Below are positions 16,590-25,362 of a DNA stretch of 37,039 bases, piece by piece (the stretch's first letter is position 1; the number at the start of each line of letters is the position of its first letter). The DNA is from Prochloron sp. SulCav_FS08_3_32_3330 (GTDB taxonomy: Bacteria > Cyanobacteriota > Cyanobacteriia > Cyanobacteriales > DYNF01). A program made the position numbers and the translations under genes. The stretch covers positions 1 to 37,039 of the forward strand of contig DYNF01000040.1 of assembly GCA_020721205.1 (NCBI GenBank). The letters run 5' to 3'. The notes under the pieces were generated by a model. It made no database searches and was not told the origin of the DNA. It worked only from the letters and a program-made list of their open reading frames with translations.

Positions 16590-17771
16590 ATGCAATATAG
16601 AAGATTTGGACGCACAGAATTACAAATGCCAGTATTTTCCTGTGGGGGAATGCGGTATCAATATCAATGGCAAGATTTACCTTTTCCAGATGTTCCTAAA
16701 AACAGTCAAATTAATGTGGAAAATATTATTAATCGCTCTCTGGAAGTGGGTATTAATCATATTGAAACAGCCCGTTTTTATGGTTCATCTGAAATGCAAT
16801 TAGGTCAAATTTTGCCCTCATTGCCAAGGGAAAAAATGATTGTTCAAACAAAAGTTCCTCCAAAGGAAAATCCTCAAGAATTTAGAGCAGATTTTGATCA
16901 ATCTTTGAGTTATTTAAACTTAGATTATGTAGATTTATTGGGGATTCATGGACTTAATGATCAAGAAACTTTTGACCAAACTTTTAAGCAAAATGGCTGT
17001 TTAAATGAAGCTAGAAAATTACAAAAGGAAGGGAAAGTTAGATTTATTGGTTTTTCTACTCATGGGTCAACAAATTTAATTATAAATGCGATTAAAACGG
17101 GGGAATTTGACTATGTAAATCTTCATTGGTATTGGATTAATCAAGATAATTGGTTAGCGATCAATGAGGCGACAAAACAGGATATGGGAGTCTTTATTAT
17201 TAGCCCTTCTGATAAGGGAGGACAACTCTATAATCCTCCCCAAAAATTAGTTAATTTATGTCAACCTTTAAGCCCCATTGTATTTAATGATTTATTCTGT
17301 TTATCCCATCCTCAAATTCATACTTTAAGTATTGGCGCAAATAAATCAACGGATTTTGATGAACATTTAAAAACTTTACCTTTCCTTGATCAAGCTAATC
17401 AAATTTTACCTCCTATTTTAACAAAATTAGAAGAAGAAGCAATTAAAATTTTAGGCAAAGATTATTATTATAATTGGAAAAAAGGTTTACCAACTTATGA
17501 ACATACTCCCGGAAATATTAATATTCCTATTATACTTTGGTTAAGAAATCTTGCTCTTTCTTATGATATGATTGATTATGGAAAAATGAGATATAATTTA
17601 TTAGGAAATGGAGGAAATTGGTTTCCGGGACAAAAAGCTAATTCTTTAGATCAATTTGATTTCACAGAATGTTTAAAAAATAGTGAATATCAATCAATTA
17701 TTCCTGATTTATTGAGAGAAACGGATCAATTATTAGGAGGAGAGGAAATTCAACGGTTATCGAAAAGTTAA
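16590..17771 (+). CDS. Aldo/keto reductase
   Basis: The 393-residue protein has an N-terminal aldo/keto reductase TIM barrel (about 1-270) and a helical C-terminal extension. The tetrad is Glu59, Tyr64 (IETARFYGSSE), Lys88 (VQTKVPP) and His120 (LLGIHGLND); the first position is usually Asp, so Glu59 is a conservative change. In many relatives the C-terminal extension binds a 4Fe-4S cluster through C-x2-C-x2-C, but no such Cys motif is seen here. NADPH would be the expected cofactor; the substrate is unknown. It starts 42 bp after the HicB gene but probably has its own promoter. Confidence 0.85.
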   Translation: MQYRRFGRTELQMPVFSCGGMRYQYQWQDLPFPDVPKNSQINVENIINRSLEVGINHIETARFYGSSEMQLGQILPSLPREKMIVQTKVPPKENPQEFRADFDQSLSYLNLDYVDLLGIHGLNDQETFDQTFKQNGCLNEARKLQKEGKVRFIGFSTHGSTNLIINAIKTGEFDYVNLHWYWINQDNWLAINEATKQDMGVFIISPSDKGGQLYNPPQKLVNLCQPLSPIVFNDLFCLSHPQIHTLSIGANKSTDFDEHLKTLPFLDQANQILPPILTKLEEEAIKILGKDYYYNWKKGLPTYEHTPGNINIPIILWLRNLALSYDMIDYGKMRYNLLGNGGNWFPGQKANSLDQFDFTECLKNSEYQSIIPDLLRETDQLLGGEEIQRLSKS

Positions 17772-17847
17772 ACAGAAAAGATTAGCCAAAAAATAAATTA
17801 TATTTGTTATAATTTATTTTTAATCTTAAATTGTGAATTTTTAAATT

Positions 17848-18282
17848 ATGAATAAAACCCCCATTTTTCATTTAGCAATTCCAATCAATAATGTGGAAAA
17901 AGCTAAACAATTCTATCAAGAAAGTTTAGGCTGTGAAGTAGGACGAGAAAACCGTAATGCTATCATTTTAAACTTTTATGGTCATCAAGTTGTTGCCCAT
18001 GTTACTCAAGAAAATTTAACTCCGGCTAAAAGTATTTATCCCCGACATTTTGGCTTAATTTTTACCGACGAATCTGACTGGAAAAATCTGTTAAATCGAG
18101 TTAAAAATCAAAAATTATCCTTTTATCAAGAACCTAAAATTCGTTTTGTTGGGGAATTAACAGAACATTCTACTTTTTTCTTAGAAGACCCTTTTTATAA
18201 CATTTTAGAGTTCAAATTTTATCGTCATTTTGAAGCAATTTTTGGCGGTAAAAATTTAACCCATATTGGCGATCGCACTTAA
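17848..18282 (+). CDS. VOC family protein (glyoxalase/dioxygenase fold)
   Basis: This 144-residue protein is a single-unit VOC (glyoxalase/bleomycin resistance) fold. The N-terminal beta-alpha-beta-beta-beta half has IFHLAIPINNVEKAKQFYQ with His8 as a metal-ligand candidate and 'SLGCEVGRE'; the second half has RHFGLIF (His at about 67) and FFLEDPFYNILEFKFYR with the typical 'DPxxNxxEF' ending and a Glu ligand. The substrate is not known. It ends in a HIP1 site (gcgatcgc), common in cyanobacterial genes. Confidence 0.85.
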   Translation: MNKTPIFHLAIPINNVEKAKQFYQESLGCEVGRENRNAIILNFYGHQVVAHVTQENLTPAKSIYPRHFGLIFTDESDWKNLLNRVKNQKLSFYQEPKIRFVGELTEHSTFFLEDPFYNILEFKFYRHFEAIFGGKNLTHIGDRT

Positions 18283-18294
18283 CAATAATCACTT

Positions 18295-18327
18295 TTTCAG
18301 TGAACAGGGAAAAACTGTTCACTGAAA
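18295..18327. terminator. 13-bp perfect hairpin after the VOC gene
   Basis: TTTCAGTGAACAG (18295-18307) and CTGTTCACTGAAA (18315-18327) form a perfect stem with a GGAAAAA loop, 13 bp after the stop codon. It is followed by only a short T/C-rich run, so Rho-independent termination is plausible but not certain. Confidence 0.6.
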
Positions 18328-18441
18328 TTCTCCTTGGCAAAATGAACAATTAGAGTTAAAATCAATCAACTTTAAAATATTTGTATCCTTTATTAATCTT
18401 ATTTTTGTGAATCCTCAATTAGCAATGAAATAATCCAAATA

Positions 18442-19905
18442 ATGTTTCCATCCTCTTATCCCATAGAATCTCGTTCTATTTTGTCTAGTGTTTCCTCACA
18501 AGATAATATCATATCCTCTGATGAAGATGATTCTGCCGTTAATATTTCCACTCTACAAACATTAGTAGATCGTCTTCATCGTGAACAAAATAAAATTCAA
18601 AATTTATTGAGTTCTTTAGGGTTTGCTTTACGCAGTTTTAATAACTTAAATCAATTCTTAGAATTAACTCCTTTAATGTCTGCAAGGGTAGCAGATGCCG
18701 ATGGTGGGGCTTTAATTTTATTTAAAAAAGATGGGGAAATTACCCTCGAACAATTACACTGTCAAGAAGGTCAATCTTGTCAGGATATTCGTCAAGCTTT
18801 AGAAGCTATTACTCGTCAATTAACTACTAATAACCGCAGTGATTTCTTCCTTTCTGAAACCTCTGAAAAGCTAAACTCCGTCCCTCAGTTTTCTTTGGCT
18901 TCTCTGGATGAACAAGTTAAAGACCATCTTGGCACACAAGTACAGTTATTTAGTACCCCCATTTTAATCAAAAATAGGGAACGGGGAAAACTCTATATTT
19001 TTAGTTATGACCCCAACTATGTTTGGACTTCTACCCGTCGTAAATTAGTTCAGTTAGTGGCGGATCAAACGGCTGTGGCGATCGCCAATAATGAGTTAAC
19101 CTTAGAATTACGCAAAAAAGAACGTCAAGATCGGGAATTAGAAATTGCCTCAGAAATTCAATTACACTTATTACCGAGTAAATGTCCGAAAATTAGAGGG
19201 TTAGAATTAGCCGCTAGATGTCTCACAGCGAACCGAGTAGGCGGAGATTATTATGACTTTATTCCAGCAAATTACGACAAAAATCCTGATTCTGAAGCAG
19301 AAGAACAATCAGATTTACATTGGAGTATTGTGATTGGAGATGTGATGGGAAAAGGAGTTCCAGCAGGTTTAATTATGACTATGGCAAGAGGAATGCTCAG
19401 AGCAGAAATTTTAAACCGTCATTCCCCTGCTCGTATTTTAGAACATTTAAACCGAGTTATGTATGCTGATTTAGATAATTCTAATCGGTTTTTAACCCTA
19501 TTTTATTCTGAATACAATCCAAAAACTAGAATATTATCCTATAGTAATGCCGCACACAATCCTCCTTTATTATGGAAAGCAGAAACTAAGGAAATTGAAC
19601 TCCTTGATGCTTGGGGAATGTTAGTAGGCTTAGATGCGGATTCTAACTATGAGGAAGCTCAGATTAAGCTCTCAATTGGTGATACAATTATGTATTATAC
19701 TGATGGTTTGACGGATGCCATGAGTCCTCAAGGCGATCGCTTTGATGAAAAAAATTTACATCGTTCTTTTGAATGGGCTTGTCAGCATTTTTCTCGCCCT
19801 AAAGATATTCGGGATTATTTATTTGATCAAGTTTTTCAGTTTGTGGGAATCGGAAAACCTCATGGTGATGATATGACTTTAATTATTTTAAAAGTAACGG
19901 AATAA
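18442..19905 (+). CDS. GAF-SpoIIE (RsbU-like) PP2C serine phosphatase
   Basis: The 487-residue soluble protein has a GAF domain (about 55-218), a linking helix, and a SpoIIE/RsbU phosphatase domain (about 240-485). The linker 'ELEIASEIQLHLLPSKCP' is the usual switch helix. Metal-binding Asp residues are seen at 269 (RVGGDYYDF), 300 (VIGDVMGKGVPA), 421 (YYTDGLTDA) and 476-477 (GDDMTL). It most likely dephosphorylates an anti-sigma-factor antagonist (STAS protein) in a partner-switch circuit, as in Slr2031/IcfG-type proteins of Synechocystis. No STAS or anti-sigma gene is nearby. The start at 18442 gives an N-terminal Ser-rich disordered segment of about 35 residues. Confidence 0.9.
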   Translation: MFPSSYPIESRSILSSVSSQDNIISSDEDDSAVNISTLQTLVDRLHREQNKIQNLLSSLGFALRSFNNLNQFLELTPLMSARVADADGGALILFKKDGEITLEQLHCQEGQSCQDIRQALEAITRQLTTNNRSDFFLSETSEKLNSVPQFSLASLDEQVKDHLGTQVQLFSTPILIKNRERGKLYIFSYDPNYVWTSTRRKLVQLVADQTAVAIANNELTLELRKKERQDRELEIASEIQLHLLPSKCPKIRGLELAARCLTANRVGGDYYDFIPANYDKNPDSEAEEQSDLHWSIVIGDVMGKGVPAGLIMTMARGMLRAEILNRHSPARILEHLNRVMYADLDNSNRFLTLFYSEYNPKTRILSYSNAAHNPPLLWKAETKEIELLDAWGMLVGLDADSNYEEAQIKLSIGDTIMYYTDGLTDAMSPQGDRFDEKNLHRSFEWACQHFSRPKDIRDYLFDQVFQFVGIGKPHGDDMTLIILKVTE

Positions 19906-19910
19906 TTAAA

Positions 19911-19951
19911 ATAATAGTAGGGACTTAATCTTATTAAGTCCCTACTATTAT
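19911..19951. terminator. 19-bp perfect hairpin terminator
   Basis: ATAATAGTAGGGACTTAAT (19911-19929) and its complement (19933-19951) leave a 3-base loop, and a T-rich run follows. It starts 6 bp after the phosphatase stop codon and lies ahead of the convergent ycf51 stop at 20003. It can act in both directions. Confidence 0.8.
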
Positions 19952-20002
19952 TTTCTATTTTACTACTTTTTAACGGTTTAAATTTAAACTATTTAAGTTG
20001 AT

Positions 20003-20509
20003 TTAACCTAATTTTTTTAAGTTATCAGTAAAAATTTTAACATCCATATTTTCATCTTGACGATTAGCTAAAGAGCGCTTAACTTCCCCAAGATAAAGAG
20101 GTTGAGAAATGCCATTTTCCAGATGAAAAACAGAGCGTATTCTAATAATCAGTTGATCACCCCCTAAACCTAATCTACCCGGAGAAAACAAATCATCCGC
20201 CGCTTGACGCAAAGTCGCATCTACTTCTTTTTCGGTAATAGGAGCGGGAACAGTAATCACAGCTTGGTTTGCCCCATTATCATACACTAAATGATAACTC
20301 AGCGCCCCCTCAATTTTTACCGGAGTAAATAAACCTAAACTAAGGGCAAAAATACTAGCTGTTACCACGCCCATAAAGCTAGTTACCCCTACCAGACGAA
20401 AGCGAAAACCCCATTTTAAAATAAAACTAAGAATTGTTAAAACAAAAAAACTAATCGTTGCGTAGGAACAATATTGGGTATATTGAGAAAAATCAAAAGA
20501 ATTTTCCAT
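20003..20509 (-). CDS. ycf51: Ycf51 family protein (DUF2518)
   Basis: The 168-residue protein belongs to Ycf51, a family found in cyanobacteria and in some algal plastids. Two membrane helices (about 16-34 and 39-61) are followed by a soluble part with 'EGALSYHLVYDNGANQAVITVPAPITEKEVDATLRQAADDLFSPGRLGLGGDQLIIRIRSV' in outline and 'PLYLGEVKRSL'. Function is unknown. It converges with the phosphatase gene; upstream lies a long gene-poor gap. Confidence 0.85.
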   Translation of the reverse strand: MENSFDFSQYTQYCSYATISFFVLTILSFILKWGFRFRLVGVTSFMGVVTASIFALSLGLFTPVKIEGALSYHLVYDNGANQAVITVPAPITEKEVDATLRQAADDLFSPGRLGLGGDQLIIRIRSVFHLENGISQPLYLGEVKRSLANRQDENMDVKIFTDNLKKLG

Positions 20510-21434
20510 TGTAATTATGATTATTTTGATGAAAAGTCAATTAATAGTTTACCTTAAAACCACCTCGAAATGGATAATCCTAACTAAGTAGATGGTCATA
20601 AATAAAGTAACAAAAAAAGATGGTTCGTTGTTGGGCTTTAGCACTACCGTATAGGGCTAAAGCCCAACAACGAACTTTTTTATATATGACTATATTTATG
20701 ACCACCTACTTACTATCATCAAAAATATTGATTAATTTTTTCGGCATTGCTGAATCGAGGTATGATTTGAAAATATTTCTTTGCGTTCTTTGCGCCTTTG
20801 CGAGATTTTATCATCCCTTAATTATTTTTAGACGCAAAACAAAAGCACTCAAGTCTTACTCTCTAGTTGATTTCCTCTATTCAGTCGAGATTATACAGAG
20901 TAGCCGTATTTTTATTCAAAATACTAACCTTAACTCCCTTTCTAACTACTTTAGGAAATATCTATTTTCAGAACGAGTGCTATTGTTTTGGAACGAGACA
21001 GATTGTAAATGAAACAGCTTTTTTACCTCTTTTTTAAGCTAACTTTTTTAAGCTAAATGAACTTACTCTTAATCGTAAACTAAACTAAACTCAAATTAAC
21101 TTTTAAAAATCTAATTTTATTAATTTTACTCAATAAAACTAACTTTGATTTAGTTAACTGATTTAGTCAACTTTGGCTGTTGTCTCTGCCAGGGAAGCTT
21201 TCTTTTAGCTTCAATTATCAATTTACCACCTTTCCCAAAAAGATCAAGCGTTTGTAATAAAACTTGACAAACAAAAGGAGTTAAACTTATTTTTTCTTTA
21301 ATTTATGTTAAGTTCCTACCATTTTTAAAGGTTTAAACCCACTACAAGTATAACATTAATATACTACAAAAAGATTAGAGAATAGAAAATTTTTTTGTGT
21401 AATAATTAAAACTAATCCACCATTTTAATGATCC
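20510..21434. other. 925-bp gap without a supported gene; palindrome at 20622-20677
   Basis: At 20622-20677 is a GTTGTTGGGCTTTAGC palindrome with two near-perfect arms (one mismatch), the same family as 5883-5934. Around 20778-20806 there is a TTTGCGTTCTTTGCGCCTTTGCG string, a phrase often seen between cyanobacterial genes. At 21016-21054 a short TTTTTTAAGCTA element occurs twice. GAAGCT and AGCTTC at 21195-21213 form a 6-bp hairpin. I see no coding signal I trust and no known RNA gene. A long leader or a small RNA for the downstream ferredoxin is possible. Confidence 0.55.
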
Positions 21435-21761
21435 ATGTCTAAATCAATTAATTATCACGATTATGCGAGTTTTTTTCAGAAAAGAACAGTCATGATCTGT
21501 CAGCATACCGCTTGTCGAAAAGCAGGATCAGCAAAAGTTTTTGAGGCTTTTGAAAAAGAAATTTTACCCGAAGATATAGACTTACAAAAAAGCGACTGTC
21601 AAGGTCAATGTAGTAGCAGTCCCACTGTGAGGATTATCCCCGAAGAAACATGGTATTGTCGAGTACAACCTAATGATGTGGCACAAATCGTACAAGAACA
21701 TTTAAAAGACGGGAATAGAGTTAAATCTAAATTAAATCCTCGCATTCATTTATATCAATAG
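21435..21761 (+). CDS. [2Fe-2S] thioredoxin-like ferredoxin
   Basis: This 108-residue protein has the thioredoxin-like [2Fe-2S] fold (as in NuoE and Azotobacter Fd). Four Cys are spaced as C22-x4-C27 (MICQHTACRKAGS) and C55-x3-C59 (SDCQGQCSSSPTVRI). It transfers electrons in the cytoplasm; the partner is unknown. The N-terminal 18 residues before MICQ are an extra segment; if translation began at Met20, the core would still be complete. It stands alone between a long gap and the convergent Hpt gene. Confidence 0.85.
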   Translation: MSKSINYHDYASFFQKRTVMICQHTACRKAGSAKVFEAFEKEILPEDIDLQKSDCQGQCSSSPTVRIIPEETWYCRVQPNDVAQIVQEHLKDGNRVKSKLNPRIHLYQ

Positions 21762-21833
21762 TTATTATTCGGTTTTTAAACTCTTAAATTAATTACATTA
21801 TCTTCATCTATTTTACAAAAACAAACAATAAAA

Positions 21834-22769
21834 TTAGGGTGAAACATTTACTTTTAGTAATTGAATAATTTGAGCCAACTGTTTTTTATTAAAAACTTGA
21901 GTTAAAGCATGAGCGGCTAACTGAGGTTCGATCGGCACAAGAATCTGGGGAGTTTTTGCCGTAGCTAAACGCTGTAAACTATCACTAGAAATAATTTGAT
22001 CCCCTTTTCCTAACTCAATATAATCACAACCTTGTTTTAATTCCTTAATAATAACTGGAGCCAGAGTAGCGTAGGAATGTTTCGGATTGGCGATCGCCTG
22101 ATGAGCATTTTTCAGTAATTTTTGCCAACCTCGCTCCTGATCAGCTAACTTGACCAAATTAATACAAAATTGTTGTAATTTTTTTCGTCCTTCCGGGGTA
22201 GCAGGTTGTTTAAACTCCTCTAACATCTGCTTAAGAATAACCTTAATTTTACCCGATAGAGTGCCACTATCATCTTTAACAGTACGCACAGGGGCAACAG
22301 AAGGTTTAACCACCACAGGAGGCGGAGTTTCTTCCTCAAGAGACTCACCACTGACCAATTTTTCCAAATAAGTTTGTAGCTGAACAAATTTTGGTTCGGC
22401 TGATTTGACAATCTGATCCCCTTCCTCGGGCTGTAGACCAAAAGGACCTTGTAACTTAGTTAACAACTCATTTAACACATCATAAGCATCAAAAAATAGA
22501 GACTCCAACCTTTTATCAACAGGAGGCTCATTTTCCTTAAAAATTTTAAAAGCATCCTCTAAACGGTGAGCCGTTTTTTGAATACTGGTATAGCCCAACA
22601 TCGCCGCCCCACCCTTAACGGAGTGAGCCGCCCGAAACAACTCATTGACTCGCTCACTATCATTAGCAACTTCAGCGAGTTCTAAAATACCTTTTTCTAG
22701 GGTTTCCAGATGTTCCTTTGCTTCTTCAATAAAATAGCCTAAAATCCTTTGTTGACTTTCTGCGTCCAA
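21834..22769 (-). CDS. Hpt phosphotransfer protein (CheA-like N-terminus)
   Basis: The 311-residue protein begins with an Hpt domain (about 1-110) whose phospho-accepting His is His49 in FRAAHSVKGGAAMLGY. A Pro/Val linker (about 135-165) leads to a C-terminal helical domain (about 170-311) that I do not recognise. There is no kinase, dimerisation or CheW part, so it is a stand-alone phosphotransfer protein, not a full CheA. In Synechocystis, motility and phototaxis systems use such split CheA-like parts. The start is TTG at 22769: an in-frame TAG lies a few codons upstream and the next ATG is inside the Hpt domain. A GGGGA sequence is about 8 nt upstream. Confidence 0.8.
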   Translation of the reverse strand: MDAESQQRILGYFIEEAKEHLETLEKGILELAEVANDSERVNELFRAAHSVKGGAAMLGYTSIQKTAHRLEDAFKIFKENEPPVDKRLESLFFDAYDVLNELLTKLQGPFGLQPEEGDQIVKSAEPKFVQLQTYLEKLVSGESLEEETPPPVVVKPSVAPVRTVKDDSGTLSGKIKVILKQMLEEFKQPATPEGRKKLQQFCINLVKLADQERGWQKLLKNAHQAIANPKHSYATLAPVIIKELKQGCDYIELGKGDQIISSDSLQRLATAKTPQILVPIEPQLAAHALTQVFNKKQLAQIIQLLKVNVSP

Positions 22770-22943
22770 CGTCTTGTCCCCCTATCCAAACAATGAAAAA
22801 TCATGAATTAGTTGACTAAAAATATAAATAAAATTTAAACCCTGATTAAACAACCAATATTTTTGGCTGATCTTAATATCAGATATTATCTTACCTTATT
22901 TATCTCTCACTTTAACAACTTGATTCAGGATTAATTTAAAATT

Positions 22944-23132
22944 GTCATTGGTCATTTGTCATTTGTCATTTGTCACTGGTCATTTGTCATTGGTCATTTG
23001 TCATTTGTCATTTGTCATTTGTCATTTGTCATTGGTCATTTGTCATTGGTCATTTGTCATTGGTCATTTGTCATTGGTCATTGGTCATTTGTCATTTGTC
23101 ATTTGTCATTTGTCATTGGTCACTGGTCACTG
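22944..23132. repeat. Heptamer tandem array, 27 units (GTCATTT / GTCATTG)
   Basis: Twenty-seven uninterrupted 7-bp units run from 22944 to 23132. Each is GTCATTT, GTCATTG or, three times, GTCACTG. The seventh base (T or G) varies along the array without a fixed order; the C variants cluster at the right end. It resembles the short tandem repetitive (STRR) elements described in filamentous cyanobacteria. All three plus-strand frames are open through it only because the unit has no stop codon in any frame. Confidence 0.95.
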
Positions 23133-23174
23133 GCAAGATGCCTGTACTACAGTTTTTTAATTTTAAATTTTAAA

Positions 23175-23831
23175 TTAAAACAGAGGATTTTTTCGTTCAA
23201 TTAAAATTGGTTTAATGCCCACAGCCTTAGCACCCTCATAATCTTCTTTCAAACTATCTCCAATATGCCAAGCTTTTTGAGGAACACAATTATGTTTTTC
23301 CAACGCCGCCAGAAAAATCCGAGGATCCGGTTTTGCTGAACCTGTATAAGAGGATATAGTAATACTCTGAAAATATTGACTTAAACCTAAAAGCTCTAAA
23401 ACCGCATATAAACGAGTATCAAAGTTAGAAATAACTCCTAATTCTACGCCTATTTTATGCCATTGTTTAAGAGATTTAACACTATCGGGATAAATTTCCC
23501 AAGGATCCGCCGTGGCAAAATGGGCATAGATCCGAGTAAATAATGCCGTAAAATCGGGAATTTTCTCAAAAACCCCCACTTCTCTAAAAGTTTTTTCAAC
23601 AATATCCTTCCACCATTTATATTCAGCTTCCGGTATTTGTTGAGAGTCCACACCGGAAAATACTGGACGAGGGGCAGTTTCCCAACTTTTTTTAAAGGCT
23701 TTATTGATCTGATCGGCTGATAGATCTAAGCCTATTTCCTTCGCAAAAGAGGCATAAACACCTCCTACCGTGCCTTTAATCCCAAATAAAGTGCCAACGG
23801 CATCAAAAAATATTACTTTTGGTTTTTCCAT
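23175..23831 (-). CDS. HAD-family hydrolase
   Basis: The 218-residue protein is a haloacid dehalogenase-like phosphatase of the HDHD3-like kind. Motif I is FFDAVGTLF (nucleophile Asp10; the usual second Asp is Val12), motif II VISNFD, motif III the Lys in SAKPDPRIF, and motif IV WHIGDSLKEDYEGAKAVG. The alpha-helical cap lies between about 20 and 90. Loss of the second Asp of DxDGT is common in this subgroup but changes the general acid, so whether it is an efficient phosphatase is uncertain. Substrate is unknown. Its stop lies 43 bp after the heptamer array. Confidence 0.85.
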   Translation of the reverse strand: MEKPKVIFFDAVGTLFGIKGTVGGVYASFAKEIGLDLSADQINKAFKKSWETAPRPVFSGVDSQQIPEAEYKWWKDIVEKTFREVGVFEKIPDFTALFTRIYAHFATADPWEIYPDSVKSLKQWHKIGVELGVISNFDTRLYAVLELLGLSQYFQSITISSYTGSAKPDPRIFLAALEKHNCVPQKAWHIGDSLKEDYEGAKAVGIKPILIERKNPLF

Positions 23832-23865
23832 AATTATTAATTATTGGTTATTAATTATTAATTAT

Positions 23866-23895
23866 TGTAGAGACGTTTCATGAAACGTCTCTACA
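23866..23895. repeat. TGTAGAGACGT palindrome, target of the MITE
   Basis: A 30-bp perfect palindrome has arms TGTAGAGACGTTTCA and its complement. It is the second copy of the family at 8030-8083, with another core. The MITE at 23900-24082 inserted at its right end: the 9-bp duplication CTACAATAG begins with its last five bases. Confidence 0.85.
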
Positions 23896-23899
23896 ATAG

Positions 23900-24082
23900 C
23901 AGGGCGTTTTCATTCTTTTTTTTCCAACAGATTAAAATCTGTTGCTACCTAAACAAAACCCGTCTTCACGGGTTTTATGATTAAATATTAACTAATATTA
24001 AAAAATTCAACCTGCGTATGCCTGTTTTGCTTATGTAGCAACGGGTTTAAACCCGTTGCCTCCCGAGAATGAAAACGCCCTG
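23900..24082. mobile_element. MITE copy 1 (183 bp) with 9-bp target duplication
   Basis: The ends are 17-bp perfect inverted repeats, CAGGGCGTTTTCATTCT at 23900 and its complement ending at 24082. They are flanked by CTACAATAG on both sides (23891-23899 and 24083-24091), a clean 9-bp target duplication. The inside contains four smaller palindromes, including CAACAGATT/AATCTGTTG, AACCCGT/ACGGGTT and GCAACGGGTT/AACCCGTTGC. No coding sequence is present, so it must be moved by a transposase elsewhere. It ends 11 bp before the ndbB stop. Confidence 0.9.
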
Positions 24083-24093
24083 CTACAATAGAA

Positions 24094-25293
24094 TTATAAA
24101 TTTTGAATTTTTAAAGGTTTAATCAACCAATTTATTCCTACATTTAATTGATGTTGCCAAGTAGGAAAACGATATAAATAAATTAAACGTCTGGTTAAAT
24201 GAGCGAATAAACCATCTAATTGTATCCCTAAACCGCTTAAACTAGCATTATTAATTCCTAAAGTCATCATTTCTCCTAAATTATAATAACGAAAAGGAAG
24301 TAAAGGTTTCTGATTAATCGTTGCCCAAATATTCCATGCACAATAATCTGCTTGTTGTAAAGCAACTTGAGCGGTAGGAGGTATATTTTTAAGAGAATTA
24401 TCTTTAGTATCTTCTAAAAATGAGCTATCTCCAAGGGCAAAAATCTGCTCATTTTCTAATACTTGTAAATAATTATTAATTAATAACTGTCCTGAATGAT
24501 GATGAGATAAAGGTAAATCCTTAATTAAAGGTGATACTTGACTTCCCACAGTCCATAACAATAAATCTACAGGAATAGGATCTATTTTTCCTTTATAATC
24601 TAAATTAATTTGATCTTCTTGTCTACTTTCGATTTCCGTTTCTAAATCTAACCACACTCCTCTTTCTCTTAAGGCTTTTTCAGCAATTTTACGGTTATAA
24701 CTATCGGCATTTTTTAAAATTTTATCTCCTTTTTCAATAATTCTAATCCGTCCTTTTTTTCCTAGTTGTTCTGCTAATTTACAAGCTAATTCTACCCCGG
24801 TATAACCTCCGCCTATAATCGCAATTCTAATTTTTTCAGGGTTAGATTTTTCTAATAAACGTAATTTATTTTTTAACTTTTCTGCATCAGTTAAATTACG
24901 AAAATAAAGAGCATTTTCCTTAACTCCTTTAATTTGAAAATCAGAAGAAATCCCGCCTAAAGCAATCACTAATTTAGTATAATCTAAATTACCATTTTGC
25001 CTGAGTTTTATTTGATCATGATTAAGATCAATTTCAGTAATTTCATCTTGATAAAAATTAATATTAGTATCTTTTAATAATTCAGAGAAAGGGGGAGCGA
25101 TTTCCCAACTTTCCATTTCTCCCGTTACCATTTCATAGAGTAAAGGGGTAAAAACACAGCGATCGCCCTGATCAATGAGGATTATTTCCGGTTTTGTTTC
25201 CATTGCCCAAGGAAGTTGACTCAACCGCAAAGCGGTATATAAGCCACCAAAACCTCCACCTAAAATACAGATTTTTTCTTTTGAGTTTGTCAT
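24094..25293 (-). CDS. ndbB: Type II NAD(P)H dehydrogenase NdbB (demethylphylloquinone reductase)
   Basis: This 399-residue flavoprotein has GGGFGGLYTALRLSQLPW at 12-29 (FAD Rossmann), 'FTPLLYEMVTGEMESWEIAPPFSELL', a second nucleotide site IAIIGGGYTGVELA (NAD(P)H) and FALGDSSFLED near the C-terminus. It matches the cyanobacterial NdbB/plant NDC1 group, which reduces demethylphylloquinone so that it can be methylated to phylloquinone, the photosystem I quinone; this assignment is from memory of sequence pattern. There is no EF-hand. It stands alone; a MITE sits just past its 3' end and a repeat module lies upstream. Confidence 0.82.
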   Translation of the reverse strand: MTNSKEKICILGGGFGGLYTALRLSQLPWAMETKPEIILIDQGDRCVFTPLLYEMVTGEMESWEIAPPFSELLKDTNINFYQDEITEIDLNHDQIKLRQNGNLDYTKLVIALGGISSDFQIKGVKENALYFRNLTDAEKLKNKLRLLEKSNPEKIRIAIIGGGYTGVELACKLAEQLGKKGRIRIIEKGDKILKNADSYNRKIAEKALRERGVWLDLETEIESRQEDQINLDYKGKIDPIPVDLLLWTVGSQVSPLIKDLPLSHHHSGQLLINNYLQVLENEQIFALGDSSFLEDTKDNSLKNIPPTAQVALQQADYCAWNIWATINQKPLLPFRYYNLGEMMTLGINNASLSGLGIQLDGLFAHLTRRLIYLYRFPTWQHQLNVGINWLIKPLKIQNL

Positions 25294-25362
25294 TTTATTC
25301 CTAAGTTAAGACGCAGAAGTGGAGGACGCAAGAAATATACTATTACGCATCCTGTTAAACTA

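Noticed and set aside
20620-21012. A 130-codon plus-strand reading frame
   Set aside because: It begins inside a palindrome and then crosses repeat-like DNA; no domain, no ribosome binding site and unusual composition.
22944-23132. CRISPR array
   Set aside because: Unit is only 7 bp and there are no spacers of constant length; no cas genes in the window.
22942-23204. Three overlapping plus-strand frames of 67-82 codons
   Set aside because: They arise from the heptamer array, which has no stop codon in any plus frame; the peptides are just repeats of seven residues.
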